From Paracoccus aerodenitrificans (GTDB lineage Bacteria > Pseudomonadota > Alphaproteobacteria > Rhodobacterales > Rhodobacteraceae), in NCBI RefSeq assembly GCF_027913215.1, contig NZ_CP115784.1:2985501-3049500 (forward strand): a DNA stretch of 64,000 nucleotides, in the 5' to 3' direction. Of this stretch, positions 19,247 through 29,111 are shown piece by piece. Every line of letters begins with the position of its first letter. The stretch's first letter is position 1. Below the pieces are notes generated by a model. The model was not told where the DNA came from. It worked only from the letters and a program-made list of their open reading frames with translations, and did not search any database. Position numbers and translations under genes: made by a program.

Positions 19247-19612
19247 TCTCTCTGGATAGCGGCGACTGCGTTGACATGAAAGTAAAACCTTGGCGGCATA
19301 AATCAGTGGGCAGAGCTGTGCAAAACATGGTGGATCTGTGCGGCCCCATTAACCTCTGGGGAGAAAGGGCATGAACGCAAGAAGAACCCGGATGAGTCAT
19401 CCACTTGCGAACAGCCATGCTGTGGTTATCCTTGGCGTGTGGATAAAGTGTCCGTATCTTTTTTAGTATTTGATAATAATGAATAAACTTGTTTTAGAAG
19501 CTTTCCGTATCTGGGGACAGAATAGCGGAAAAACTGCTTATCCGATAATCCACAGGGCTTACAATCATCATCATCTTTCTTCTTTTTCTTTTCTTTATTA
19601 GTAAGAGACGCG
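19247..19612. other. Putative chromosomal replication origin (oriC)
   Basis: 366 bp without a credible gene, between aroE-coaE-dnaQ (leftward) and hemJ-rho-mnmEG-rsmG-parAB (rightward), where gene polarity flips. It is visibly more AT-rich than its surroundings, with AT tracts at about 19460-19500 and 19564-19602 that could serve as unwinding elements, and it holds several DnaA-box-like 9-mers. In Caulobacter the origin lies in the corresponding position, between hemE (hemE-rho-gid-par side) and the ppsR-maf-aroE-coaE-dnaQ side; here maf, ppsR and hemE are absent from this interval. Assigned from synteny and motifs; no experiment or skew calculation. Confidence 0.72.
19438..19446 (-). promoter_or_regulatory. 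DnaA box (perfect consensus)
   Basis: TGTGGATAA on the plus strand is the exact reverse of TTATCCACA. Weaker relatives lie nearby: TAATCCACA at 19546-19554 (8 of 9), TCATCCACT at 19397-19405 (7 of 9) and TCTGGATAG at 19251-19259 (7 of 9, reverse). The group supports the oriC call. Confidence 0.65.
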
Positions 19613-20059
19613 ATGCTTTCTGTACTCAGCTCTGTCTATCCTCTGGTTAAGGCCCTGCACATCATTGCCGTGGTGGCATGGATGGCAGGGTTGTTTTATC
19701 TGCCGAGACTCTATGTTTATCACGCAGAGCGAGGCGGGGAATCATCTGAGCCGACAGCAAGTTTCATGATCATGGAAGACAAGCTGCTTCGCCTGATCAT
19801 GAACCCGGCGATGATCGCAACCTGGGTATTTGGGTTGATGCTGGTGATGACGCCCGGGATTGTTGACTGGTCTATGCTATGGCCCTGGTCAAAGGCGGTT
19901 GCTGTTCTTGCAATGAGCTGGTTTCACATGTGGCTTGCACGACAGCGAAAATTGCTTGCACAAGGTGAAGGCGTCAGTGGCCGCACATATCGGATGATGA
20001 ATGAGCTGCCGACGTTGCTGCTGATCGTCATCGTTTTTTCAGTCGTCTTGAAGTTTTAA
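19613..20059 (+). CDS. hemJ: HemJ, protoporphyrinogen IX oxidase
   Basis: 148 residues with four hydrophobic helices. The block LVKALHIIAVVAWMAGLFYL near residue 11 contains the conserved haem-ligating His, and the signature LPRLYVYHAE and KLLRLIMNPAM follow. HemJ oxidises protoporphyrinogen IX in the inner membrane during haem synthesis. It is the first rightward gene after the putative origin; in alphaproteobacteria hem genes typically flank it. Confidence 0.92.
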   Translation: MLSVLSSVYPLVKALHIIAVVAWMAGLFYLPRLYVYHAERGGESSEPTASFMIMEDKLLRLIMNPAMIATWVFGLMLVMTPGIVDWSMLWPWSKAVAVLAMSWFHMWLARQRKLLAQGEGVSGRTYRMMNELPTLLLIVIVFSVVLKF

Positions 20060-20210
20060 AGTCTCTGCCTAGTTTCTGGCGATCTGTCAGGCAAGTTGAC
20101 TCGAATCGTGCTGTGATTTATGTGGCGGTCAACGGTCCGGCCGTCCGGCACGGATTTTTTCCAGATAATAATGAATGCGACCTGCTGAGCGGGCGTGATG
20201 CGGTGATGCT

Positions 20211-21482
20211 ATGAATGAAGAGCGATTGAACCTTTCGGACCTGAAAGCGAAGAGTCCGAAGGATCTTCTGGCGATGGCCGAAGAATGGGAGATCGAGAAC
20301 GCCTCGACCATGCGGAAGGGCGAGATGATGTTCTCGATCCTGAAAGAGCATGCCGAGGACGGTTTCGATATTGGCGGCGACGGTGTGCTTGAGGTCGTTC
20401 AGGACGGGTTCGGTTTCCTGCGCTCGACCGAGGCGAACTATCTGCCGGGTCCTGACGATATCTATGTCAGCCCGGATATGATCCGGCAGCATGCGCTGAG
20501 AACAGGGGATACTGTTGAGGGCGTGATCCGTGCGCCGGGGGAAAATGAACGTTATTTCGCTTTGACCAAGGTTGAGCGGATCAATTTTGAAGACCCTGAA
20601 CGGGCGCGTCATAAGGTGGCATTCGATAACCTGACCCCGCTTTATCCGGATGAGCGCCTGAAGATGGAGCTGGAAGATCCGACGACGAAGGACCGTTCGG
20701 CCCGGATCATCGATCTGGTTGCGCCGATCGGGAAGGGACAGCGTTCGCTGATCGTCGCGCCGCCGCGCACGGGTAAAACGGTACTGTTGCAGAATATTGC
20801 GCATTCCATCGAGAAAAATCACCCGGAATGTTATCTGATCGTTCTTCTGATTGATGAACGGCCTGAAGAAGTGACGGATATGCAGCGCTCGGTCCGTGGC
20901 GAGGTGGTGAGCTCGACATTTGATGAGCCTGCAAGCCGCCATGTCGCCGTGTCCGAAATGGTAATTGAAAAGGCCAAGCGTCTGGTTGAGCATAAGCGAG
21001 ATGTAGTGATTTTGCTCGATTCTATTACTAGACTTGGTAGGGCCTTTAACACGGTGGTGCCGTCTTCCGGTAAGGTTCTGACGGGTGGTGTCGATGCCAA
21101 TGCGCTTCAGCGGCCGAAGCGATTCTTTGGCGCTGCGCGGAATATTGAAGAGGGTGGGTCTCTGACGATTATCGCGACGGCTTTGATCGATACCGGGTCG
21201 AGAATGGACGAGGTCATCTTTGAGGAATTCAAAGGGACGGGCAATAGCGAGATCGTTCTAGATCGGAAAGTTGCAGATAAGCGTGTCTTCCCGGCGATGG
21301 ATATCCTTAAATCAGGCACGCGGAAGGAGGAACTTCTGGTCGATTCCAAGGATTTGCAGAAGACATATCTGTTGCGGCGGATTCTGAACCCGATGGGGAC
21401 GACGGATGCCATCGAGTTCCTGATCTCGAAACTCAAGCAGACGAAGAACAATGCAGAGTTCTTCGATTCAATGAATGCGTGA
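20211..21482 (+). CDS. rho: Transcription termination factor Rho
   Basis: 423 residues. N-terminal helical domain ([20 protein letters not shown]), then the RNA-binding cold-shock fold ([11 protein letters not shown]), then the RecA-like motor with Walker [15 protein letters not shown] and Walker [18 protein letters not shown]. As a hexameric RNA translocase it ends transcription at unstructured C-rich sites. The 151-bp leader upstream may be subject to autogenous control, which is known for rho in other bacteria, but I see no defined element. Confidence 0.97.
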   Translation: MNEERLNLSDLKAKSPKDLLAMAEEWEIENASTMRKGEMMFSILKEHAEDGFDIGGDGVLEVVQDGFGFLRSTEANYLPGPDDIYVSPDMIRQHALRTGDTVEGVIRAPGENERYFALTKVERINFEDPERARHKVAFDNLTPLYPDERLKMELEDPTTKDRSARIIDLVAPIGKGQRSLIVAPPRTGKTVLLQNIAHSIEKNHPECYLIVLLIDERPEEVTDMQRSVRGEVVSSTFDEPASRHVAVSEMVIEKAKRLVEHKRDVVILLDSITRLGRAFNTVVPSSGKVLTGGVDANALQRPKRFFGAARNIEEGGSLTIIATALIDTGSRMDEVIFEEFKGTGNSEIVLDRKVADKRVFPAMDILKSGTRKEELLVDSKDLQKTYLLRRILNPMGTTDAIEFLISKLKQTKNNAEFFDSMNA

Positions 21483-21488
21483 TGTGTC

Positions 21489-22748
21489 GTGTCTACGATT
21501 TTTGCAGAAGCGACTCCGGCGGGGCGGGGTGGGGTCTCGATTATTCGACTGAGCGGGCCCGAATCGCGAAGAGTTGCTGAGGAACTTGCGGGACCGCTGC
21601 CGAGGCCCCGTGAAGCTTATTATCGGACAGCAAAGGATGGCAGCGATCTGATTGATCGCTGCCTTGTCATTCGTTTTGACGCGGGTTCGAGTTTTACCGG
21701 CGAGGATAGTTGTGAGTTTCAACTGCATGGTGCTCCGGTTGTTGTTCGGCGCCTGGAAGCGGCGCTGCGTGACAGAGGTTTGCGGCGGGCAGATCCGGGA
21801 GAGTTTACACTTCGGGCTTTTCTGTCAGGACGGTTGGATCTGGCCCAGGTCGAGGGACTGGCTGATCTGCTGGAAGCTGAGACGGAAGATCAGCGAAAGC
21901 TTGCAGCTGCGGCGAGTGAGGGTGCTCTTGGTAAGCTGGCAGAAATCTGGCGGGAGGATCTCATTTTAGTGGGGTCATTGCTGACGGCGGCAATTGATTT
22001 TGCCGATGAAGAGATACCGGATGACGTGACCGCAGAGGTCGATCATATTCTGGAACGGACACGGCTTTCGATCTCGGAACAACTTTCTGGATTTCCGGCA
22101 AGCGAACGTTTGAGGATTGGTTTTGAGGTGGCGATTATCGGCGTTCCAAATGCAGGGAAATCGTCTCTGATGAATGTGATTGCGGGTCGGGATATTGCGA
22201 TAGTGACTGAACAGGAGGGAACGACTCGTGATATTGTGGAGTTTCGGGCGGATCTGAAGGGACTGCCGGTGACTTTTCTTGATACGGCAGGCATCCGGGA
22301 AAGCAACGATATCGTTGAGAGGTTGGGTATCGAGAAAGCTGCGGAACGAGCTAAGGGGTCTGATCTGAGGATCTTCCTTGGGGTGGTTCCTGATAAAGCT
22401 TTGGCTTTAGCAAAAGACGATGATGTCTTTATCGATACGCGGCGCGATCTGACGGGCGATCCTAGTGCCGTGTCAGGTTTAACCGGCGAAGGGGTTGATC
22501 AACTTTTGGATCGGATTCATGAAGTTCTTAGAGAAAGGGTTTCCCGCGCAAGTTTGGTGAGCCATTCGCGACAGGCTGATGCTATGCAGGCTGCGCTTGA
22601 TGCGCTTCATGTGGAGGACGCCGCAGATACTGAGATCATCGCGGAAGCTGTGCGTGAGGCAGTGCATCATTTAAAAAGACTGGTTGGAAAGATTGACACG
22701 GAAGATTATCTTGACCGCGTCTTCAGTACTTTCTGTATCGGGAAATAA
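21489..22748 (+). CDS. mnmE: MnmE, tRNA wobble-uridine modification GTPase
   Basis: 419 residues from a GTG start 6 bp after rho. N-terminal formyl-THF-binding domain (IFAEATPAGRGGVSIIRLSG), a helical domain, and an inserted G domain with GVPNAGKSSL, TTRDIVEF and DTAGIRES; the C-terminal CIGK carries the conserved cysteine. It works with MnmG to make cmnm5U34 on tRNA. Somewhat shorter than the E. coli protein (454), mainly in the G domain. The 3' end lies just before a parS site. Confidence 0.95.
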   Translation: MSTIFAEATPAGRGGVSIIRLSGPESRRVAEELAGPLPRPREAYYRTAKDGSDLIDRCLVIRFDAGSSFTGEDSCEFQLHGAPVVVRRLEAALRDRGLRRADPGEFTLRAFLSGRLDLAQVEGLADLLEAETEDQRKLAAAASEGALGKLAEIWREDLILVGSLLTAAIDFADEEIPDDVTAEVDHILERTRLSISEQLSGFPASERLRIGFEVAIIGVPNAGKSSLMNVIAGRDIAIVTEQEGTTRDIVEFRADLKGLPVTFLDTAGIRESNDIVERLGIEKAAERAKGSDLRIFLGVVPDKALALAKDDDVFIDTRRDLTGDPSAVSGLTGEGVDQLLDRIHEVLRERVSRASLVSHSRQADAMQAALDALHVEDAADTEIIAEAVREAVHHLKRLVGKIDTEDYLDRVFSTFCIGK

Positions 22749-22752
22749 GGAC

Positions 22753-22768
22753 TGTTTCACGTGAAACA
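22753..22768. promoter_or_regulatory. parS centromere site 1
   Basis: TGTTTCACGTGAAACA, the perfect 16-bp palindrome bound by chromosomal ParB. It sits about 3.2 kb from the putative oriC and covers the GTG start codon of mnmG: the second half-site begins with that GTG. ParB loading here would organise the origin region for segregation. Confidence 0.95.
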
Positions 22769-24605
22769 ATCAGATGTTATTGTGATAGGTGGAGGTCACG
22801 CGGGAACCGAGGCGGCTGCGGCCGCTGCGCGGTTAGGTCGGCGTGTTATCCTTATTACTATGTCGAAAAATGACATTGGAACGATGTCCTGTAATCCGGC
22901 GATTGGTGGTTTAGGCAAGGGACATTTGGTCCGCGAAATTGATGCTTTAGATGGGTTGATGGGTCGCCTAGCGGATGCCGCTGGAATCCAGTTTCGACTT
23001 CTGAACAGACGAAAGGGTGCCGCAGTTCAGGGACCCAGAACGCAGGCGGATCGGTCGAAATATCGTAATGCAGCGATGTCTGCGATACAAAGTTATCAAA
23101 ATCTTGAGATCATTTATGGTGAGGTAACGGAGCTTATCGTAAGGGGGCCGAGAGTTTCTGGTGTTCGTCTTGCTACTGGCGAAGAAATTGTTTCAAAGGC
23201 GGTAATTCTGACCACTGGCACATTTTTAAACGGCACAATCCACATAGGGGACGTGCAAAAACCGGCTGGAAGATATGGCGATAAAAACTCTTCTCGACTT
23301 GCTGCATTTATTCATCATCTAGGTGTGCCTCTTGGGCGTTTGAAAACGGGCACGCCGCCGCGCCTTAGTGGTCGAACAATTGATTGGGATATTTTGCAGC
23401 GGCAGGCCGCTGATGATAGCCCGGAAATGCTGTCATTTCTTTCGGATCGTCCCGCTCTTCCACAAATAAGTTGTGGAATTACGCATACCAACCTTACGAC
23501 GCATGGGATTATTCAGAAAAATATATCACGCTCGGCAATGTATGGAGGGCACATCGAGGGGCGCGGTCCGCGCTACTGCCCTTCGATCGAGGACAAGATT
23601 CATAGATTTTCTGATAAAGATTCGCACCAGATCTTTCTTGAGCCCGAGGGGCTTGAGAGCGATGTGATTTACCCCAATGGTATATCGACATCGCTGCCGG
23701 TTGATGTGCAGGTGAATTATGTTCAATCGATCATCGGCCTTGAGAGTGCTAAGATTTTGCAGCCTGGCTATGCCGTAGAATACGACTATGTAGACCCAAG
23801 GAACCTACTGCCAACGCTTCAACTTGCTGAAGTGGAAGGACTCTATCTTGCCGGGCAGATAAACGGAACGACGGGCTATGAAGAGGCTGGTGCGCAGGGT
23901 CTGGTGGCGGGTGTTAACGCGTCGCTAGAAGAACCGGTCATTTTCTCACGCACGGATTCTTATATCGGCGTTATGATAGACGACCTGACAACCCGGGGTG
24001 CGACTGAACCGTATCGGATGTTTACATCACGTGCGGAATATAGATTAAGCTTGCGTGCTGATAATGCTGACCAACGCTTAACTGCGATGGGTCGAAATGT
24101 GGGATTGGTTCAAGATATGCGCTGGCGGTCTTATTTAGAGAAGATGAATGAGCTTAACGCAGCAGAAAATTGGCTAAGATCAGAGAAATACTCTGGAAAT
24201 GCGCTTCAGGTTCTAGATCGTCCAATTGGCCGTGATGGCAGGAAGCGAAGCGCATATGAATTGCTTTCTGAAAAAAACATAGAAATTTCGGACATTAAAG
24301 CTCTCGATAACACTATGCCCGCCTGGTCAGAAGCGGTGCAGAAGCAAGTGAAAATCAATGCAACTTATGCACAATACGAAGAACGTCAACGCCGCGAAGC
24401 AGAAGCCCTTAAAAAAGATGAAGGTGTTCTTCTTGATCGGAACACGAAATATTCCGACATACCCGGACTATCTGGCGAACTTCGAGAAAAGCTCTCCTTG
24501 CGGCGCCCGAACACAATAGCTGCGGCCGCTCGCATAGAAGGCATGACGCCGGCAGCCCTTTCGTTGCTGGTTGCCCTCAGCCGTAAAAAGAGCTCCAACG
24601 GATGA
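22761..24605 (+). CDS. mnmG: MnmG, tRNA uridine 5-carboxymethylaminomethyl modification enzyme
   Basis: 614 residues, starting with GTG inside parS; AAGGA lies about 10 bp upstream. FAD-binding [20 protein letters not shown] at the N-terminus, [20 protein letters not shown], and the family block [10 protein letters not shown]. It is the partner of MnmE at wobble U34. The gene is visibly more AT-rich than most of the window. Its stop overlaps the rsmG start by 4 bp. Confidence 0.97.
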   Translation: MKQSDVIVIGGGHAGTEAAAAAARLGRRVILITMSKNDIGTMSCNPAIGGLGKGHLVREIDALDGLMGRLADAAGIQFRLLNRRKGAAVQGPRTQADRSKYRNAAMSAIQSYQNLEIIYGEVTELIVRGPRVSGVRLATGEEIVSKAVILTTGTFLNGTIHIGDVQKPAGRYGDKNSSRLAAFIHHLGVPLGRLKTGTPPRLSGRTIDWDILQRQAADDSPEMLSFLSDRPALPQISCGITHTNLTTHGIIQKNISRSAMYGGHIEGRGPRYCPSIEDKIHRFSDKDSHQIFLEPEGLESDVIYPNGISTSLPVDVQVNYVQSIIGLESAKILQPGYAVEYDYVDPRNLLPTLQLAEVEGLYLAGQINGTTGYEEAGAQGLVAGVNASLEEPVIFSRTDSYIGVMIDDLTTRGATEPYRMFTSRAEYRLSLRADNADQRLTAMGRNVGLVQDMRWRSYLEKMNELNAAENWLRSEKYSGNALQVLDRPIGRDGRKRSAYELLSEKNIEISDIKALDNTMPAWSEAVQKQVKINATYAQYEERQRREAEALKKDEGVLLDRNTKYSDIPGLSGELREKLSLRRPNTIAAAARIEGMTPAALSLLVALSRKKSSNG

Positions 24606-25195
24606 ATGTTTCACGTGAAACAGATGTTCTGCTGAACGAATATTCGACTCTCATAAAAAAATGGAACCCAGCAATAAATTTGGTTGCGGAAAACAGTCTG
24701 AGCGAAATTAAAATACGTCATATTGCTGATTCTGCGCAATTGCTCGACCTTGCGAATCCTACTGAAGGAAGCTGGACCGATCTTGGAAGCGGTGGCGGCT
24801 TTCCAGGTATGGTTCTGTCTATTCTGACCCAGCCTCGAAAGCTTACAGTAACGCTTGTCGAAAGTGATAGGCGAAAAGCTGCCTTCCTGAGAACGGTGCG
24901 TCGCCAACTTGGATTACGCAACCTACGCATAGAGACGTGCAGAATTGAGGCACTTCCGCCGCTTAAAAGCAACTATCTCAGTGCCCGTGCTTTGGCTTCG
25001 ATTGATAAGCTTCTCGATTTTACCCCAGACCAACTTGCCGTGGAGGGTGAACTTTGGTTACTGAAGGGCAAACAATGGCGCGACGAGGTCCGTGTAGCAA
25101 AAAATAAATGGTCCTTCGATTACGATACTTTCGAAAGTGCGACCGACTCGGAATCTGTTGTCATCAGGCTGAGGAACGTTAAGCGAAATGACTAA
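24602..25195 (+). CDS. rsmG: RsmG, 16S rRNA 7-methylguanosine-527 methyltransferase
   Basis: 197 residues. SAM-binding [16 protein letters not shown] near residue 58, preceded by [11 protein letters not shown]. The N-terminal NVSRET is encoded by a parS site, as often seen in this gene. It methylates G527 of 16S rRNA. It overlaps mnmG (4 bp) and parA (8 bp), so the mnmG-rsmG-parA-parB series is translationally coupled. Codon use is relatively AT-rich, like mnmG. Confidence 0.95.
   Translation: MNVSRETDVLLNEYSTLIKKWNPAINLVAENSLSEIKIRHIADSAQLLDLANPTEGSWTDLGSGGGFPGMVLSILTQPRKLTVTLVESDRRKAAFLRTVRRQLGLRNLRIETCRIEALPPLKSNYLSARALASIDKLLDFTPDQLAVEGELWLLKGKQWRDEVRVAKNKWSFDYDTFESATDSESVVIRLRNVKRND
24607..24622. 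promoter_or_regulatory. parS centromere site 2
   Basis: A second perfect TGTTTCACGTGAAACA, 1854 bp from the first and inside the rsmG coding sequence, 3 bp after its ATG. The site is translated as residues 2 onward (Asn-Val-Ser-Arg-Glu-Thr). Two exact copies flanking mnmG just upstream of parAB identify the origin-proximal centromere. Confidence 0.95.
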
Positions 25196-25964
25196 ACCAA
25201 CAATTATCGCTATTGCGAACCAAAAGGGCGGGGTTGGAAAAACTACGACCGCGGTGAATTTAGGCGCAGGCCTTGCGGCACGCGGTCTTAAAACGCTGAT
25301 CATTGACCTGGATCCACAAGGGAATGCATCGACCGGGGTAGGGTGTTCGGTCAGAGGCCGCGAACTCACCTCCTATGATCTGCTCGCGGGCCGGATCACT
25401 CTTCCTGAGGTTGTCATTGATACCAATATAGACGGTTTGAAACTTGTCCCGTCGACGCCGGACCTCAGCTCGGCAGATATTGATTTCTCGGCCCTTCCAA
25501 ATCGAATCCGGCTGATGAAAGCTGCCCTCAGCGCGGAACAGGATTACAAATACATCTTAATCGACTGCCCGCCTGCATTGGGTCTTTTGACGGTTAATGC
25601 TCTGGTGGCTGCAGACACGGTACTCGTACCCTTGCAGGCAGAATTTTACGCGCTTGAGGGTCTTTCCCAACTCTTGATGACGGTCAGAGAAGTCCGGCAA
25701 GGCGCAAACCCTGATCTCCGTGTCGATGGAGTGGTTTTGACGATGTATGACGGTCGCAACAATCTTTCCCAGCAAGTCGAAGCCGATGCGAGGGCAACGC
25801 TTGGTGAATTGGTTTACACAACCATTATCCCACGCAATGTCCGCATCTCCGAGGCTCCGTCGCACGGGCTTCCCGTAACCATTTATGACCCGGCCTCGGC
25901 TGGAAGTCGTGCCTATAACGCGCTGACCGGAGAGTTTCTCGACCGCCAAAAGGAAATAGCGTAA
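25188..25964 (+). CDS. parA: ParA (Soj) chromosome partition ATPase
   Basis: 258 residues. Deviant Walker A IANQKGGVGKTTTAVNLGAG with the signature lysine, then LIIDLDPQGNAS and YILIDCPPALGLLTVNAL. The ATP-bound dimer coats the nucleoid and moves ParB-parS complexes. It overlaps rsmG by 8 bp and shares the base at 25964 with the parB start. Confidence 0.97.
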   Translation: MTKPTIIAIANQKGGVGKTTTAVNLGAGLAARGLKTLIIDLDPQGNASTGVGCSVRGRELTSYDLLAGRITLPEVVIDTNIDGLKLVPSTPDLSSADIDFSALPNRIRLMKAALSAEQDYKYILIDCPPALGLLTVNALVAADTVLVPLQAEFYALEGLSQLLMTVREVRQGANPDLRVDGVVLTMYDGRNNLSQQVEADARATLGELVYTTIIPRNVRISEAPSHGLPVTIYDPASAGSRAYNALTGEFLDRQKEIA

Positions 25965-26845
25965 TGAGCCAGAATAAACGTAGCAGCCTTGGACGCGGTC
26001 TGTCTGCCTTGATGGCCGATCTTCAGCCTGAGGGGGATACCAAAACCTCTGAGCCTCGCGCAGATACGATATCTGTTCCCACGGAACAAATTACTCCGAA
26101 TCCCGACCAGCCAAGACGCGTTTTTGATCAAGCCTCGCTGGCCGAACTCGCGGATTCAATCCGAACTCGCGGGATCATCCAACCCCTTATCGTCCGCCGT
26201 CACCCGGATGATGCCCAGATTTATCAGATTGTTGCCGGGGAACGGCGATGGCGGGCCGCGCAGATGGCCCAACTGCATGAACTCCCCGTACTGGTCCGAG
26301 AATTCAGCGATGCCGAGATGCTCGAAGTCGCAATTATCGAGAATATTCAACGCGCTGACCTGAATGCTATCGACGAAGCGGCATCCTATAAGCAACTCAT
26401 GACCCGCTTTGGTCATACTCAGGAAAAAGTCGCGGAAGCACTGGGCAAAAGCAGAAGCCATATTGCAAATCTCATGCGCCTTCTGAATCTTCCGGATCAA
26501 GTGCAGGAATGGGTTCGTGAGGAGAAGCTTTCTGCAGGCCATGCTCGTGCGCTCGTAACCGTGGATAATCCGACAGCGCTCGCCCGGAAGGTCATTGAAA
26601 AAGATTTGTCGGTTCGCGAAACCGAAGCTCTTGTCCGGAAAAAGCCCGAGCCTTCGACGCGATCCACGACCGCTCAGCCTGAAAAAGACGCCGATACCCG
26701 CGCACTCGAAGGTGACCTTTCGGCAACCCTTAAGATGCGCGTCCAGATCCGGCATTCAGGTACGGATGGTGGGCAGATGGTCATAACCTATCGCGATCTG
26801 GAGCAGCTCGACAGGCTCTGCCAGACGCTCAGCGGTAATGCCTAG
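25964..26845 (+). CDS. parB: ParB (Spo0J) centromere-binding CTP-dependent clamp
   Basis: 293 residues. RSSLGRGLSALMADL at the N-terminus is the ParA-stimulating tail. The CTPase domain shows ITPNPDQPRRVF and VAGERRWRAAQ (GERRxRA motif), followed by an HTH (KVAEALGKSRSHIANLMRLL) that reads parS. A C-terminal dimerisation segment ends the protein. It is the last gene of the rightward par operon and its stop overlaps the end of the convergent DUF454 gene. Confidence 0.97.
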   Translation: MSQNKRSSLGRGLSALMADLQPEGDTKTSEPRADTISVPTEQITPNPDQPRRVFDQASLAELADSIRTRGIIQPLIVRRHPDDAQIYQIVAGERRWRAAQMAQLHELPVLVREFSDAEMLEVAIIENIQRADLNAIDEAASYKQLMTRFGHTQEKVAEALGKSRSHIANLMRLLNLPDQVQEWVREEKLSAGHARALVTVDNPTALARKVIEKDLSVRETEALVRKKPEPSTRSTTAQPEKDADTRALEGDLSATLKMRVQIRHSGTDGGQMVITYRDLEQLDRLCQTLSGNA

Positions 26846-27195
26846 CTCTCGGGACGGGATATAATATATACCGAAACTGCGGCTAATATCGCGGCCTGAA
26901 ATACAACCGCCTTATGCGCCACTCCAAGCGCTAGGGCGATGCCAATGCTTGCTGTCATGGCAACGACCGCAAAAATCTTGGCGGAGCGACGGATTGCACC
27001 GCGCTCTTCCCAACGTCTGATATCCGGGCCAAAAACGGGATGCGACAGCAGCTTTTGGTGGAGCCGTTCCGAGGATCGGCCAAACGCCCATAATGCGATC
27101 AGCAAGAACGGAACGGTCGGAACGATCGGAAGAAACGCCCCGATTGCAGAAAAACTAACGGCGACCCAACCGACACAAAGATAAATCCACCGCAT
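26842..27195 (-). CDS. DUF454/YbaN family small membrane protein
   Basis: 117 residues with three to four hydrophobic helices. The signature GAFLPIVPTVPFLLIALWAFGRSSERLH and the HPVFGPDIRRWEERGAI block identify the YbaN/DUF454 family, whose function is unknown. It follows hemW, sharing its terminal base with the hemW stop region, and converges on parB. Confidence 0.85.
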   Translation of the reverse strand: MRWIYLCVGWVAVSFSAIGAFLPIVPTVPFLLIALWAFGRSSERLHQKLLSHPVFGPDIRRWEERGAIRRSAKIFAVVAMTASIGIALALGVAHKAVVFQAAILAAVSVYIISRPES

Positions 27196-28352
27196 TATCC
27201 AGCCATCTCACGCAAGACATAGTTGAGGAGAGGGCAACCCTCAGAAGTCGCACGTATAATATCTCCGTCGAGTATAACCAAACCGTCCGACACCAGCCGC
27301 GACACGCGAGGTTCATCCAGCTTTCCGCCTTTGGCTTGGAAGCGTGTCAGATCCATACCCTCGGCAAGGCGCATCGACATCAAAAGATACTCCGTCGCGA
27401 CCTCCTCTTGCGAAAGTAGCTCAGCAGAAATGTCACCACTGCCAAGCCGTTCAACTCGATCCAGCCAGGCTTCCGGCATCGGTTCAGCCACGGTCGCATA
27501 TCGGTCTTGCAATTGATCTGTGATGCGACCATGCGCACCTGGCCCAATTGCCGCCCAATCCCCTTGTCGCCAATAGATCAGATTATGCCGCGATTCAGAA
27601 CCCGCAGCAGCATGATTTGAAATCTCGTAAGCCGGCATGCCATGCGCCGCCAGAACATCCTGAGTCTCGAAATACATATCGGCGGACACATCGTCATCCG
27701 GCAGACCCCGCAGCTTTCCGGCCTTGTGCCTCGCTGCGAAAACAGTCCCGTCCTCAATTGTCAGCTGATACAGAGACAGATGATCGACCGCCATGCTCAG
27801 CGCCTCGGTTAACTCGGTACGCCAAGACGCAAGATCCTGATCCTGCCTTGCATAGATCAGATCGAAGCTCACCCTGGCAAAATTCGCCTTGGCAATGTCG
27901 AAAGCACGCCGCGCCTCGGCAAGATTATGCATCCGCCCGAGCCGCCGCAGATCGTCATCGTTCAATGCCTGCACACCAAGCGACAAGCGGTTAACGCCAG
28001 CCTGCGCGTAGCCCGCAAAGCGACCCGCATCGACACTGCCGGGATTCGCCTCCATGCTGATCTCGATATCGTTGGCGAAAATCCATTCCTGCCCTGCCGC
28101 CTCGATCACCGCTGACACGATATCAGGCTGCATTAGCGACGGAGTACCGCCGCCGAAGAAAATGCTGCGCAGCACCCTGCCTTTGGTTTCCATGCCGACG
28201 CGGGCAATCTCGCGGCGATAACCCTCTGCCCATCGCGTATGGTCTATAGAAGTCGCAACATGGCTGTTAAAATCGCAATACGGACATTTTGAGGCACAAA
28301 AGGGCCAGTGCACGTAAAGACCGAAGCCAGCACTTTGCCAGTCGCTGATCAT
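27195..28352 (-). CDS. hemW: HemW, radical-SAM haem chaperone
   Basis: 385 residues. LYVHWPFCASKCPYCDF near residue 12 carries the CxxxCxxC radical-SAM cluster motif, and FGGGTPSLM and LGVQALNDDDLRRLGR follow. The N-terminal context lacks the extra sequence of true coproporphyrinogen dehydrogenase HemN, so HemW is preferred. It lies downstream of rdgB with a 150-bp gap and no recognisable gene in the gap. Confidence 0.9.
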   Translation of the reverse strand: MISDWQSAGFGLYVHWPFCASKCPYCDFNSHVATSIDHTRWAEGYRREIARVGMETKGRVLRSIFFGGGTPSLMQPDIVSAVIEAAGQEWIFANDIEISMEANPGSVDAGRFAGYAQAGVNRLSLGVQALNDDDLRRLGRMHNLAEARRAFDIAKANFARVSFDLIYARQDQDLASWRTELTEALSMAVDHLSLYQLTIEDGTVFAARHKAGKLRGLPDDDVSADMYFETQDVLAAHGMPAYEISNHAAAGSESRHNLIYWRQGDWAAIGPGAHGRITDQLQDRYATVAEPMPEAWLDRVERLGSGDISAELLSQEEVATEYLLMSMRLAEGMDLTRFQAKGGKLDEPRVSRLVSDGLVILDGDIIRATSEGCPLLNYVLREMAG

Positions 28353-28502
28353 TGCCGAAGAAATATTCTAACGGATTGTTTTATATCACTTAATGGCAGG
28401 AAAACATCACCGCTGCCGCAAGCCCCGCGAAGCGTAGGTGCCAAACCAGCGACAAGCACATTGCGGCCCACCGCAGCCCCGACAAGGCAACAGGAGAAAC
28501 CG

Positions 28503-29111
28503 CTAGGCAAAGCAAGCCTCCAGCATCTTCCCGACGGCCACCGCCCGGTGAGAGATCCTGTTCTTCGCCTCGGCGCTCATTTCGCCCAGAGTCATGTCGG
28601 AACCATCCGGGATAAAGATCGGATCGTAACCATGCCCCTCGGCCCCCCGAGGCGGCCATGTGACCTGACCTGGAAGTGTACCCACGAATACCTCGTCATG
28701 CCCATCCGGCCAGGCAAGAACCAATGTGCAGTTGAACTGCGCCAGACGCGGCGACGGAGCTTTACGCTCTTCAAGCTCGCGCCATGTCCTCTCCATCGCC
28801 ATGCCGAAATCGCGACCCTGACCCGTCTCGGCCCAGTCGGCGGTATACACACCCGGAGCGCCGTCAAGCGCGTCGACACTGATGCCGCTATCATCCGCAA
28901 GTGCAGGCAGCCCCGTCGCCTTCACGGCAGCATGCGCCTTGATCCGGGCATTGCCGACGAAGTTATCCTCGGTTTCGACGGGTTCGGGCAGGGACATTTC
29001 GGCTGCCCCGACAACCTCGACACCGTAGGGGCGAAGAAGTGCACGCATCTCGTCCAGCTTCCCTGCATTATGGGTGGCGATAAGCAGCCTTTTCCCGTCG
29101 AAGCGCCGCAT
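28503..29111 (-). CDS. rdgB: RdgB/Ham1, XTP/dITP pyrophosphatase
   Basis: 202 residues. LLIATHNAGKLDEMRALL near residue 8 is the nucleotide-binding signature, LADDSGISVDALDGAPGVYTA holds the catalytic Asp, and GYDPIFIP and SHRAVA close the active site. It hydrolyses non-canonical purine triphosphates. Its ATG shares a base with the rph stop, so the pair is translationally coupled. Confidence 0.95.
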   Translation of the reverse strand: MRRFDGKRLLIATHNAGKLDEMRALLRPYGVEVVGAAEMSLPEPVETEDNFVGNARIKAHAAVKATGLPALADDSGISVDALDGAPGVYTADWAETGQGRDFGMAMERTWRELEERKAPSPRLAQFNCTLVLAWPDGHDEVFVGTLPGQVTWPPRGAEGHGYDPIFIPDGSDMTLGEMSAEAKNRISHRAVAVGKMLEACFA

